IMG/VR virus record: IMGVR_UViG_3300023257_000045
Span: 1-44,757 of that record
Source: a virus
Length of the DNA: 44,757 nucleotides
Reading direction: 5' to 3' (one strand)
Shown: positions 1 to 5,362 of the stretch, piece after piece
Position numbering within the stretch: the stretch's first letter is position 1
Layout: each line of letters begins with the position of its first letter
Program-made: the position numbers and the translations under genes
The notes under the pieces: generated by a model
Database searches by the model: none
What the model saw: only the letters and a program-made list of their open reading frames with translations
Told to the model about the DNA's origin: nothing

Positions 1-2
1 AA

Positions 3-1007
3 ACGATTAAAAAATATGAACTAGACTTAGAGCAAATTGAAGCCTCAAAAGCTAGCGGTGGAGCGATATATACCATCCCCGAAAACATTTGGGAGACGTA
101 CGGATGGATTGCCGAAGAAAAACTGGACGGGACGAGACTCAAGATGCACATAACTCCAGAAGGCAATAGATTTGATACTAGAAGGATATCCGATAAGACT
201 CAAAAATTTATGGAAAGAACGAATAACTTCCCACATTTAAGAGATTTAGAATTGGTAGAATTTAAGGGAACGATACTTGACGGAGAAGGGATTGCCCCCG
301 TTAAAATAGATACGATGGGAGCTACACAAAGTATAGTGGGGGCGAGCCCAGAACACGCTTGGGAAAGACAGCAAGATATCGGATGGATTAAATATAGAAC
401 ATTCGATTTAATAAAGTATCAAGGGAAAGACGCTAGAGCCATACCATTTCGTGAAAGAAGAATTATATTAGAAGATATAGTAAAGAAAATAAGATTAAAA
501 TATCCTGATACGACAATAGAAATTCTTGTACAAAGAACCAAGAATATGAAAAAATTCTATGAGTTAGAAATTGGAATGGGAAAAGAAGGAATAATGTTAA
601 AGAATCTAGATGGTTTATATGGAGATATACATAGTTTATTAAAAGTTAAAAAACATACTAGACTCACAATGATAGTGACAGGGTTTAAGGATGGGGCGGG
701 AAAGCATAAAGGTAAAGTCGGAAGCGTGGGGATAGGATTTTATGGAGAAAAACAACTTACATATGCCGGAGGACTTTCAGATGTTTTAAGACAGGATATG
801 CAAGATAACCCAAACGAATATCTCGGGAAAACGATTGAAATAGAATGCCAAGAATTTACTAAAACGGGGGCTCTAAGGCATCCAAGAGTAGTAGGAACAA
901 ATGACAAGAGAAATTCACAGGATATAGAGCAAGAAAAATTAAGAATATTTAGACTTGATAAAAATCCAGAAGATTGCAAGAGAAGCCAAGAAATAAAAAT
1001 TCGATAA
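3..1007 (+). CDS. ATP-dependent DNA ligase (5' end outside window)
   Basis: Seals nicks in duplex DNA through an enzyme-AMP intermediate during phage replication. The frame is open from the left edge, so the true start lies upstream. Motif I is read as EEKLDGTR at about 115-138, where Lys is the AMP-accepting nucleophile. It is followed by LDGEG (motif III), EGIMLKN (motif IV) and LLKVKKH (motif V), then a C-terminal OB-fold-like stretch. The first ATG inside the window (144) lies just after motif I, so a protein starting there would lack its active-site lysine and is not the real product. The motif order is typical of viral ATP-dependent ligases. Family call is firm; the N-terminal extent is unknown. 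Confidence 0.92.
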   Translation, partial: TIKKYELDLEQIEASKASGGAIYTIPENIWETYGWIAEEKLDGTRLKMHITPEGNRFDTRRISDKTQKFMERTNNFPHLRDLELVEFKGTILDGEGIAPVKIDTMGATQSIVGASPEHAWERQQDIGWIKYRTFDLIKYQGKDARAIPFRERRIILEDIVKKIRLKYPDTTIEILVQRTKNMKKFYELEIGMGKEGIMLKNLDGLYGDIHSLLKVKKHTRLTMIVTGFKDGAGKHKGKVGSVGIGFYGEKQLTYAGGLSDVLRQDMQDNPNEYLGKTIEIECQEFTKTGALRHPRVVGTNDKRNSQDIEQEKLRIFRLDKNPEDCKRSQEIKIR

Positions 1008-1030
1008 TTTAGGTTTAGGGAAAATAAAAA

Positions 1031-1384
1031 ATGAAAATACTTGTGGCTACAAACAAAGGATTTGAGAAAAATAAATTTGATATCCTTCAATGTAAAGAGA
1101 ATGAGCCTGTGATGTTCGGCCTTAATTATAAAAATATGATAGGAATGGAAACCTTAAAGATTACTTCAGCCTTTAAAGTTATAAATTCAAGCCTAACTCC
1201 TTCAGAGATTAAAGGAAAAATCAAGTCTGCTGAAATGAAGTTAGGGTGGTATAGAATAATGAATAAAATCGATTTTAACGCTGATATTACGGAAGAGGCT
1301 GAAATTCTCTTACTACTAGCGGATGAATGGCCTACAAGGGTTATACTTGAACGTACAGAGGGTTTCATAGACAAAAGGACCTAG
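1031..1384 (+). CDS. hypothetical protein, 117 aa
   Basis: Not recognised. The ATG is preceded by a TAGGGGAA-type ribosome binding site, 23 bases after the ligase stop, so it is probably co-transcribed with the ligase. The protein is mixed alpha/beta, Lys- and Glu-rich and without Cys pairs or membrane segments. The C-terminal half (around TEEAEILLLLADEWPTR) looks helical. No function can be assigned. Confidence 0.6.
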   Translation: MKILVATNKGFEKNKFDILQCKENEPVMFGLNYKNMIGMETLKITSAFKVINSSLTPSEIKGKIKSAEMKLGWYRIMNKIDFNADITEEAEILLLLADEWPTRVILERTEGFIDKRT

Positions 1385-1437
1385 ACTATGGGTAAATATT
1401 TACTATTAGTGATGACCATTTAACTAAGGAGGATATT

Positions 1438-1575
1438 ATGCCACATACAAAAGGAAAGTGGGAAGCAGTAAAGGGAGATGGTTGTTTTCATTTATTTGTA
1501 GATTCTAAGAAAGCTAATACCGATAATGACCTCGGAGATATATTTAATGAAGATAGAGCCAAGGGGGGAAAATGA
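1438..1575 (+). CDS. small phage protein, KGKW-type N-terminus, 45 aa
   Basis: Begins MPHTKGKWEAVKG, an opening shared by a widespread family of short phage proteins of unknown function. Here only a short version remains. The start has a good ribosome binding site (AAGGAGG, 8 bases upstream). The stop overlaps the next start (ATGA at 1572-1575), suggesting translational coupling. Nineteen bases at 1442-1460 are identical to 28227-28245, where a second and broken copy of this family lies, so the two are related by duplication or recombination. Too short for standard ORF filters. Confidence 0.6.
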   Translation: MPHTKGKWEAVKGDGCFHLFVDSKKANTDNDLGDIFNEDRAKGGK

Positions 1576-1943
1576 AAGCATTTACAGACAGACAAAAAGT
1601 TTTACTTTATAAAAAGAATATGGAACAATGCCATGTTCAAAAACCAGCATTTTTTATAGGCAATTTAGTTAAAATAGTAGATGTAGGTAATATTTGCATC
1701 AACGAAGTGTATATTGATTCCGCTAGCGGATGGGGAAAACCGATTGGTGTATGGGAATATTTAGATAAGATAAGAACAGAAAGAGTAGGTACTTATGGTC
1801 GTATTATATCGATGAGTTACTTAAATGTAAGAACTAGACCAATAGTAAAAAAATGGAGTTATTTTGTAAAATTTAAAGATGGCGCAAAGATTGTATTTGG
1901 GGAATCTTATCTTATCTACAAGGTAAAAATCATTAATAATTAA
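1572..1943 (+). CDS. hypothetical protein, 123 aa
   Basis: Not recognised. The start overlaps the stop of the preceding gene (ATGA), with an AGGGGGGAAA ribosome binding site. The protein is beta-rich with many aromatic residues and no clear catalytic motif. The middle (IDSASGWGKPIGVWEYLD) and end (WSYFVKFKDGAKIVFGES) resemble a small beta-barrel or SH3-like fold, but that is only an impression. Confidence 0.55.
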   Translation: MKAFTDRQKVLLYKKNMEQCHVQKPAFFIGNLVKIVDVGNICINEVYIDSASGWGKPIGVWEYLDKIRTERVGTYGRIISMSYLNVRTRPIVKKWSYFVKFKDGAKIVFGESYLIYKVKIINN

Positions 1944-1968
1944 ATTTAGAAAATATAATGGAGGAATT

Positions 1969-2085
1969 ATGAAATATCTTACATTAATTGCTGAAAAAAT
2001 AATATATTTTTTATATATAGGGTTGTCAAAGTTGGTTGATTTTGTTGAACAAGCTATAGAGAAAAATAGGAGAAGGGAGGGATAA
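1969..2085 (+). CDS. small putative membrane protein, 38 aa
   Basis: Short frame with an ATG placed after GGAGG. It carries one hydrophobic stretch (roughly residues 10-25, IIYFLYIGLSKLVDF) and a basic tail (KNRRR), consistent with a single inner-membrane segment with its C-terminus inside. It sits two bases before a lipoprotein gene. A pair of small membrane protein plus lipoprotein recalls spanin pairs, but both proteins are shorter than usual spanins and no lysin is next to them, so this is only a thought. Confidence 0.45.
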   Translation: MKYLTLIAEKIIYFLYIGLSKLVDFVEQAIEKNRRREG

Positions 2086-2087
2086 AT

Positions 2088-2273
2088 ATGTATCGTTTTA
2101 TCATTTGTATTCTATTTATATTTTTAATGGGTTGCGCTACTCCTTCGCCAAAGACTTATCAAAGAATTGAAGATACCGCTTGGAAAGAGAAAACTTCTAC
2201 GTCTAGATTTTATAATATATCTAGTAAGCTTGAAAAGGGATTATTTAATGATTGCATTAATTATTCACGATAA
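2088..2273 (+). CDS. small lipoprotein, 61 aa
   Basis: Starts MYRFIICILFIFLMGCATP: a short positive N-terminus, a hydrophobic core and a lipobox (LMGC, Cys16), so the mature protein of about 46 residues should be lipid-anchored outside the cytoplasmic membrane. The ribosome binding site is GGGAGGG. The rest is polar with a Cys near the C-terminus. Possible roles are superinfection immunity or lysis (o-spanin-like); neither can be shown from sequence. Confidence 0.6.
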   Translation: MYRFIICILFIFLMGCATPSPKTYQRIEDTAWKEKTSTSRFYNISSKLEKGLFNDCINYSR

Positions 2274-2290
2274 GGAAGTGGGTATAATTT

Positions 2291-2533
2291 ATGGGAAATT
2301 TTAAAGTTCAAATCAAAGAACCTGCCCAATTAGTTACTCTTGAAAAAATAATTTGGTTCGGAAAACATAAAAACAAAAGTATTAAAAATATAATTGACAA
2401 CGAAGACGGGGGAGCAAATTATATTTGTTGGATGATAAATTCAGATATTATAGAATTAGATGTAGATGGAGTCAGTTATTTAGAGGTTGCGGAAAATGAG
2501 AATTATTTAGATTGTGACGAAAATGATAGATAA
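2291..2533 (+). CDS. ExoX-like C-terminal domain (DUF3820-type) protein, 80 aa
   Basis: Contains the pattern FGKHKNKSIKNI followed by YICWMI, which matches the small domain found at the C-terminus of exonuclease X-like proteins and in stand-alone DUF3820-type proteins (usual pattern fGkhkGk...dp.Yl.W). The function of the isolated domain is not known. The start is ATG 2291. The frame ends inside the next gene (11-base overlap). Moderate confidence in family, none in role. Confidence 0.55.
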   Translation: MGNFKVQIKEPAQLVTLEKIIWFGKHKNKSIKNIIDNEDGGANYICWMINSDIIELDVDGVSYLEVAENENYLDCDENDR

Positions 2534-2861
2534 AAATGATTATATTCTTGGGGTTTGGCATTGCGAAAGACTTAGAGGAAATGATAAAGGTTATGCTTTT
2601 GTAATAGCTAAAAAGCCTAAAGAGGGAAACTGGCAATTATTGATTAAAACTCATACAAAAAATTTAGCTTCGAAAGAGCCTTTAATTTTAACTTTTGATG
2701 ATTCTCCGGATATAGATACTATAAAATTAAGGGCTGAATTAGTGTTCGAACCTGCGAAAAGTTTCTTCCCAGATTTTTCTGAGTATGTTGAAGTTAAAGG
2801 TTCTAAAGAAAAGTTATTACTTTTGGTAGCTGAAGCTAGATTTCATGGAAAGATTAAATAA
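2523..2861 (+). CDS. hypothetical protein, 112 aa
   Basis: Not recognised. ATG 2523 is chosen over an in-frame GTG at 2514; both lie inside the end of the previous gene, so translation is probably coupled. The protein is mixed alpha/beta, with a central strand-rich half (YAFVIAKKP, WQLLIKTHT) and a helical end (KEKLLLLVAEARFHGK). No catalytic motifs. Confidence 0.55.
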   Translation: MIDKNDYILGVWHCERLRGNDKGYAFVIAKKPKEGNWQLLIKTHTKNLASKEPLILTFDDSPDIDTIKLRAELVFEPAKSFFPDFSEYVEVKGSKEKLLLLVAEARFHGKIK

Positions 2862-2877
2862 ATATTATAAAGAAATT

Positions 2878-2907
2878 TTGACAGAACATTCTAGTATGTT
2901 ATATTAT
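2878..2907 (+). promoter_or_regulatory. sigma70-type promoter
   Basis: TTGACA at 2878-2883, then 16 bases to TATATT at 2900-2905 (or 18 to TATTAT at 2902-2907). It lies just after the stop at 2861 and would drive 2967 onward. A second element, GGCTATAAT at 2937-2945, lies between this promoter and the gene. Confidence 0.55.
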
Positions 2908-2936
2908 GTTATAAGATGGAACAAATAAAAGATGAT

Positions 2937-2951
2937 GGCTATAATATAATA
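2937..2951 (+). promoter_or_regulatory. GGCTATAAT element (putative phage-specific -10)
   Basis: GGCTATAATATAATA directly before the AGGAGG ribosome binding site of 2967. It is one of seven near-identical intergenic copies (2937, 5075, 11672, 16279, 16831, 20344, 27531). The -35 side is not clearly conserved. If used as a -10 box, the transcript would start about where the ribosome binding site starts. Confidence 0.45.
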
Positions 2952-2966
2952 GGAGGAAGAAACAAA

Positions 2967-3113
2967 ATGAAAAAAGAAAAATCAGGATGTAACGGTTATT
3001 ATTTAGATAGTAATGGGAAACATTGTGATGTAATACTTACCCGAGACGTAAAGTTATCTGATTGTAAAAAGTGTAGTTGTCCTTCAAATCAGTATTCAAG
3101 GGAAAAGAAGTAG
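2967..3113 (+). CDS. small Cys-rich protein, 48 aa
   Basis: The start at 2967 (MKKEKSGCN) is set by AGGAGG at 2951-2956; an earlier in-frame ATG at 2916 has no ribosome binding site and would span the GGCTATAAT element. Five Cys (one near the start, one in KHCDV, then DCKKCSC) suggest a small metal-binding protein. Function unknown. Confidence 0.55.
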   Translation: MKKEKSGCNGYYLDSNGKHCDVILTRDVKLSDCKKCSCPSNQYSREKK

Positions 3114-3125
3114 AGGGGAAAATAA

Positions 3126-3581
3126 ATGAATGTGAAAGAAGTAATAACGCTCGGAAGAAATAAACTTGATGAAAATGGATTATCTGAATGGAAAATAAAA
3201 GCAGAAAGAGCTTATAGCCGAGCGGGAGTATGTTTTTCCTATGAAAAAGAAATTAGAATATCAAAACAATATATAGAAATAATGTCTGATGAAGATATCT
3301 TAGATACGATATTCCACGAAATAGCACACGCTATAATCGGAATAGGTCATGGGCATGATAACGTTTGGAAAAAGAAATGTTTAGACCTTGGGTGTAGACC
3401 TAATAGGCTTCTTTCCAATGAATTTCAAGTCGAAAGAAAATGGGTTGCGGTATGTTCGGCTTGTGGGGCTAGATTTGGACGAATGAAGAGAGCCAAAGAA
3501 CGACGTTGGTGTGGCGAATGCGATAATAAAATGATAGGTCATGGACTAAAATTTAAACCAAATATCAAATATAAAGGATGA
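3126..3581 (+). CDS. SprT-like zinc metalloprotease
   Basis: The SprT/Spartan-like fold combines a zinc protease centre with a zinc ribbon. The HExxH motif is HEIAH (about residues 62-66), followed by GHGHDNVWKKKC, which supplies the third His. The C-terminal ribbon is CSACG...RRWCGEC. At 151 aa it has the usual size of a bacterial or phage SprT-like protein. Relatives in eukaryotes cut DNA-protein crosslinks; the role in phages is not established. The start follows a GAGGGGAAAATAA ribosome binding site. Confidence 0.85.
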   Translation: MNVKEVITLGRNKLDENGLSEWKIKAERAYSRAGVCFSYEKEIRISKQYIEIMSDEDILDTIFHEIAHAIIGIGHGHDNVWKKKCLDLGCRPNRLLSNEFQVERKWVAVCSACGARFGRMKRAKERRWCGECDNKMIGHGLKFKPNIKYKG

Positions 3582-3585
3582 TAAA

Positions 3586-3771
3586 ATGTCTAGAACGTTA
3601 AATAAAAAACAAAAGGAATATCTAATTCGTCAGTTTGAAGATGGAGTTAGGGAATGCAATCATTTAACTCCAAAAGAATTAAAAGTTTTAGAGCGGATGA
3701 ATAACCATGAAGCTTTATATTATAATATTAATAGATTTTTAGCTGACCGAAAAACTGAAGTAGGATATTGA
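3586..3771 (+). CDS. hypothetical protein, 61 aa
   Basis: Not recognised. Four bases after the SprT-like gene and probably translated with it. Helical and charged (KKQKEYLIRQFEDGVREC, LTPKELKVLERM), without membrane segments. A helix-turn-helix is possible but not convincing. Confidence 0.5.
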   Translation: MSRTLNKKQKEYLIRQFEDGVRECNHLTPKELKVLERMNNHEALYYNINRFLADRKTEVGY

Positions 3772-3803
3772 AACGGGAAAAATATTTTAATCGAGAGGTA
3801 AAA

Positions 3804-3920
3804 ATGAATTGTAAAAAATGTAATAAACCGATGATGAAGGACGGAAAAAGTTGGGTATGTCCATACTGCAACGTAACCGTATCTTTTGGAAAGGAGAAGA
3901 AAGATGGGGGACGGAAATAA
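3804..3920 (+). CDS. tiny zinc-ribbon protein, 38 aa
   Basis: Two CxxC knuckles, CKKC (residues 3-6) and CPYC (19-22), spaced as in a minimal rubredoxin-like zinc ribbon. The start follows GAGAGGTAAAA. The stop lies 17 bases inside the following gene. Function unknown, perhaps a nucleic-acid or protein adaptor. Confidence 0.6.
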   Translation: MNCKKCNKPMMKDGKSWVCPYCNVTVSFGKEKKDGGRK

Positions 3921-4323
3921 TAAGGTAGTTAAAAGGGGTGAAGCAGTCAAAACGGAAAAGATTTTAAGTGAATATGATTTAATACAATTTACAGGAACGG
4001 AACATTATTATAGACACTCTCTATCAGGATTTGTTTACACAGATGGTGTTGCGTTTATGGCCGAAAAGGGAGGAGCTTATTGGCTAATAGACAAAATTTT
4101 AATAACAACTAAACATTTAGAGGATGAAGAGGTGAGAGCTAAAATGGAGGCATTTGGAGTTTGGATTTTACAGAAAAATCCTGACGGCTCAGCAGTCCTT
4201 GAATGCGAAGACGGTAATGGTAATTCCCTTTATAAAGAGAATATTAATTGGTCTGATTTTCCAATGAATAAAATTACATTATGGTCAATTAATGGAATTT
4301 TAATCCTACCTAGTGAATATTGA
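3904..4323 (+). CDS. DUF6876-like phage protein, 139 aa
   Basis: Recognised by the sequence FTGTEHYYRHSLSG, then YTDGVAFMAEKGGAYWLID (about residues 18-58), the hallmark of a phage and plasmid protein family of unknown function (DUF6876). ATG 3904 is preferred (AAGGAGAAG 6 bases upstream) over an in-frame TTG at 3886. The C-terminal half contains a LECEDGNG turn that may bind a metal, which is not certain. Confidence 0.65.
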   Translation: MGDGNNKVVKRGEAVKTEKILSEYDLIQFTGTEHYYRHSLSGFVYTDGVAFMAEKGGAYWLIDKILITTKHLEDEEVRAKMEAFGVWILQKNPDGSAVLECEDGNGNSLYKENINWSDFPMNKITLWSINGILILPSEY

Positions 4324-4335
4324 CCTAGATAGACC

Positions 4336-4385
4336 TCTAGAACAGGGCAAATTCTTTACTGGAGACCTGTGGGGATGAGTCTAGA
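4336..4385 (+). other. possible structured leader before 4453
   Basis: The 129-base gap 4324-4452 has no gene. TCTAGA (4336-4341) can pair with TCTAGA (4380-4385), and directly inside it ACAGG (4342-4346) with CCTGT (4366-4370). This would give an 11-bp interrupted stem with a 19-base loop. It could be a leader or small RNA; no terminator or known riboswitch motif is seen. Confidence 0.25.
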
Positions 4386-4452
4386 CGAAAAGGGATATGG
4401 ACTATAGGTAGGTTTATAAAGTGGCCTAAAATGGATTTAAACGAGAAATTAA

Positions 4453-4725
4453 ATGAAGAGTTTAACTCAACTTGCTTATGAATTAAATATTTGTCCTTCT
4501 TGGATAAATAAAGCAATATTAAGAACAGGTGGGAAATTAGGTCAAAGCGGAAAACCCGTATTATATACTATAAAAGAAGAAAATAAAATTTCTTTGATAA
4601 GATTTTATAGACTATTAAGCTATAGTTTCCAAGAAATTAAAGAATTTTTAGATATTAATATTATTCCAGAAGATTTGCATATAAGAAAGAATAAAATAAA
4701 AAAAATATTAAATAAATATGAATAA
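4453..4725 (+). CDS. MerR-type helix-turn-helix protein, 90 aa
   Basis: The N-terminus (SLTQLAYELNICPSWINKAI) reads as a winged HTH. It is followed by ISLIRFYRLLSYSFQEIKEFL, the typical second helix pair of MerR-like DNA-binding domains. There is no C-terminal effector domain, as in short excisionase or phage regulators. It could control neighbouring early genes. The last 8 bases overlap the next gene. Confidence 0.55.
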   Translation: MKSLTQLAYELNICPSWINKAILRTGGKLGQSGKPVLYTIKEENKISLIRFYRLLSYSFQEIKEFLDINIIPEDLHIRKNKIKKILNKYE

Positions 4726-4894
4726 AGAAGAATTAATTAAAGTATTAGATGCATTTGAAATTGTCTTAAAAGAGAACGTCGAACTGAGAAGAGACGCTTT
4801 AACGTTTATGGTTGAGAAAGGTTTATGGGATGAATTTATGAAGTATCATTGGGCGGAACGTCTTAAAAATACGACAAATCTAAAGGGAGATTGA
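4718..4894 (+). CDS. hypothetical helical protein, 58 aa
   Basis: Not recognised. Overlaps the stop of the HTH gene by 8 bases, which suggests coupling. All-helical and acidic (NKEELIKVLDAFEIVLKEN). No motifs. Confidence 0.5.
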   Translation: MNKEELIKVLDAFEIVLKENVELRRDALTFMVEKGLWDEFMKYHWAERLKNTTNLKGD

Positions 4895-4899
4895 TTAAA

Positions 4900-5076
4900 A
4901 TGGTTAATAAGATTAAGGTCTCAGCTAGACTTCGGGCTACGATAAAGGTTTCAAATTTAGTAGGTTTAAAATATGATACTAAGAAAAATCCCTACGGAGG
5001 CTTTTATACTGTTTTAGAGCTAGAAAGAATTGTAGAAAAAATAGAGGCTCTACAGACTCTATCGCCCACGAAATAG
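4900..5076 (+). CDS. hypothetical protein, 58 aa
   Basis: Not recognised. ATG 4900 is chosen because AGGGAGA sits about 9 bases upstream; an in-frame TTG at 4891 is too close to it. Basic N-terminal half (KIKVSARLRATIKVS) and helical end. Last gene of this cluster before a promoter region. Confidence 0.5.
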   Translation: MVNKIKVSARLRATIKVSNLVGLKYDTKKNPYGGFYTVLELERIVEKIEALQTLSPTK

Positions 5077-5083
5077 CTATAAT
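5075..5083 (+). promoter_or_regulatory. AGCTATAAT element
   Basis: Copy of the recurring GGCTATAAT element, overlapping the last codon of the 4900 gene and upstream of a TTGACA promoter that serves the same downstream gene. The two would form a tandem promoter for 5156. Confidence 0.35.
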
Positions 5084-5105
5084 ATAAAAAGAAACAGCTT
5101 TCTTC

Positions 5106-5135
5106 TTGACAAATATAATATATTATGATATATTT
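5106..5135 (+). promoter_or_regulatory. sigma70-type promoter with inverted repeat
   Basis: TTGACA 5106-5111, exactly 17 bases, TATATT 5129-5134. The arms AAATATA (5111-5117) and TATATTT (5129-5135) form an inverted repeat overlapping the spacer and -10. The same arrangement is found at 30994 and 41490. The first gene downstream is a ribbon-helix-helix protein that could bind here. Confidence 0.7.
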
Positions 5136-5155
5136 GGTTTACAAAGGAGGTTGAT

Positions 5156-5326
5156 ATGGCAAATACAACTATTTATTTTCCAGATGATAGTAAAACGAAA
5201 GAACTTTTGAAGAGGGTTGAGATTTACAGAGCAACGCACGAAAAACTATTGAGTCACAAGCCTTCATTTTCGGAATGCGTCATTAGGGGATTAAAAAAAT
5301 TAGTAGAAGTCGATAAAAATAAATGA
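5156..5326 (+). CDS. ribbon-helix-helix DNA-binding protein, 56 aa
   Basis: Starts MANTTIYFPDD, a short strand typical of Arc/MetJ-like proteins. Two helices follow (TKELLKRVEIYRATHEKLL and FSECVIRGLKKLVE). Such dimers bind operator DNA with the N-terminal strand. The ribosome binding site is AAAGGAGG. It lies directly behind a strong promoter with an inverted repeat, so it may repress its own transcription and possibly the two similar promoters further right. That is inference. Confidence 0.65.
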   Translation: MANTTIYFPDDSKTKELLKRVEIYRATHEKLLSHKPSFSECVIRGLKKLVEVDKNK

Positions 5327-5327
5327 T

Positions 5328-5339
5328 GACCTTCGGGTC
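5328..5339 (+). other. UUCG tetraloop hairpin
   Basis: GACC-TTCG-GGTC, a 4-bp stem closed by a stable UUCG loop, two bases after the stop of the ribbon-helix-helix gene and 23 bases before the helicase start. No U-tract follows, so it is not a standard terminator. It could be an RNA stabiliser or attenuate readthrough into the helicase. Confidence 0.4.
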
Positions 5340-5362
5340 GGGAAAATTCGGAGAAATAGCCG

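Noticed and set aside
144-1007. ATG 144 as start of the ligase
   Set aside because: It lies after the active-site lysine (EEKLDGTR); the open frame continues to the left edge.
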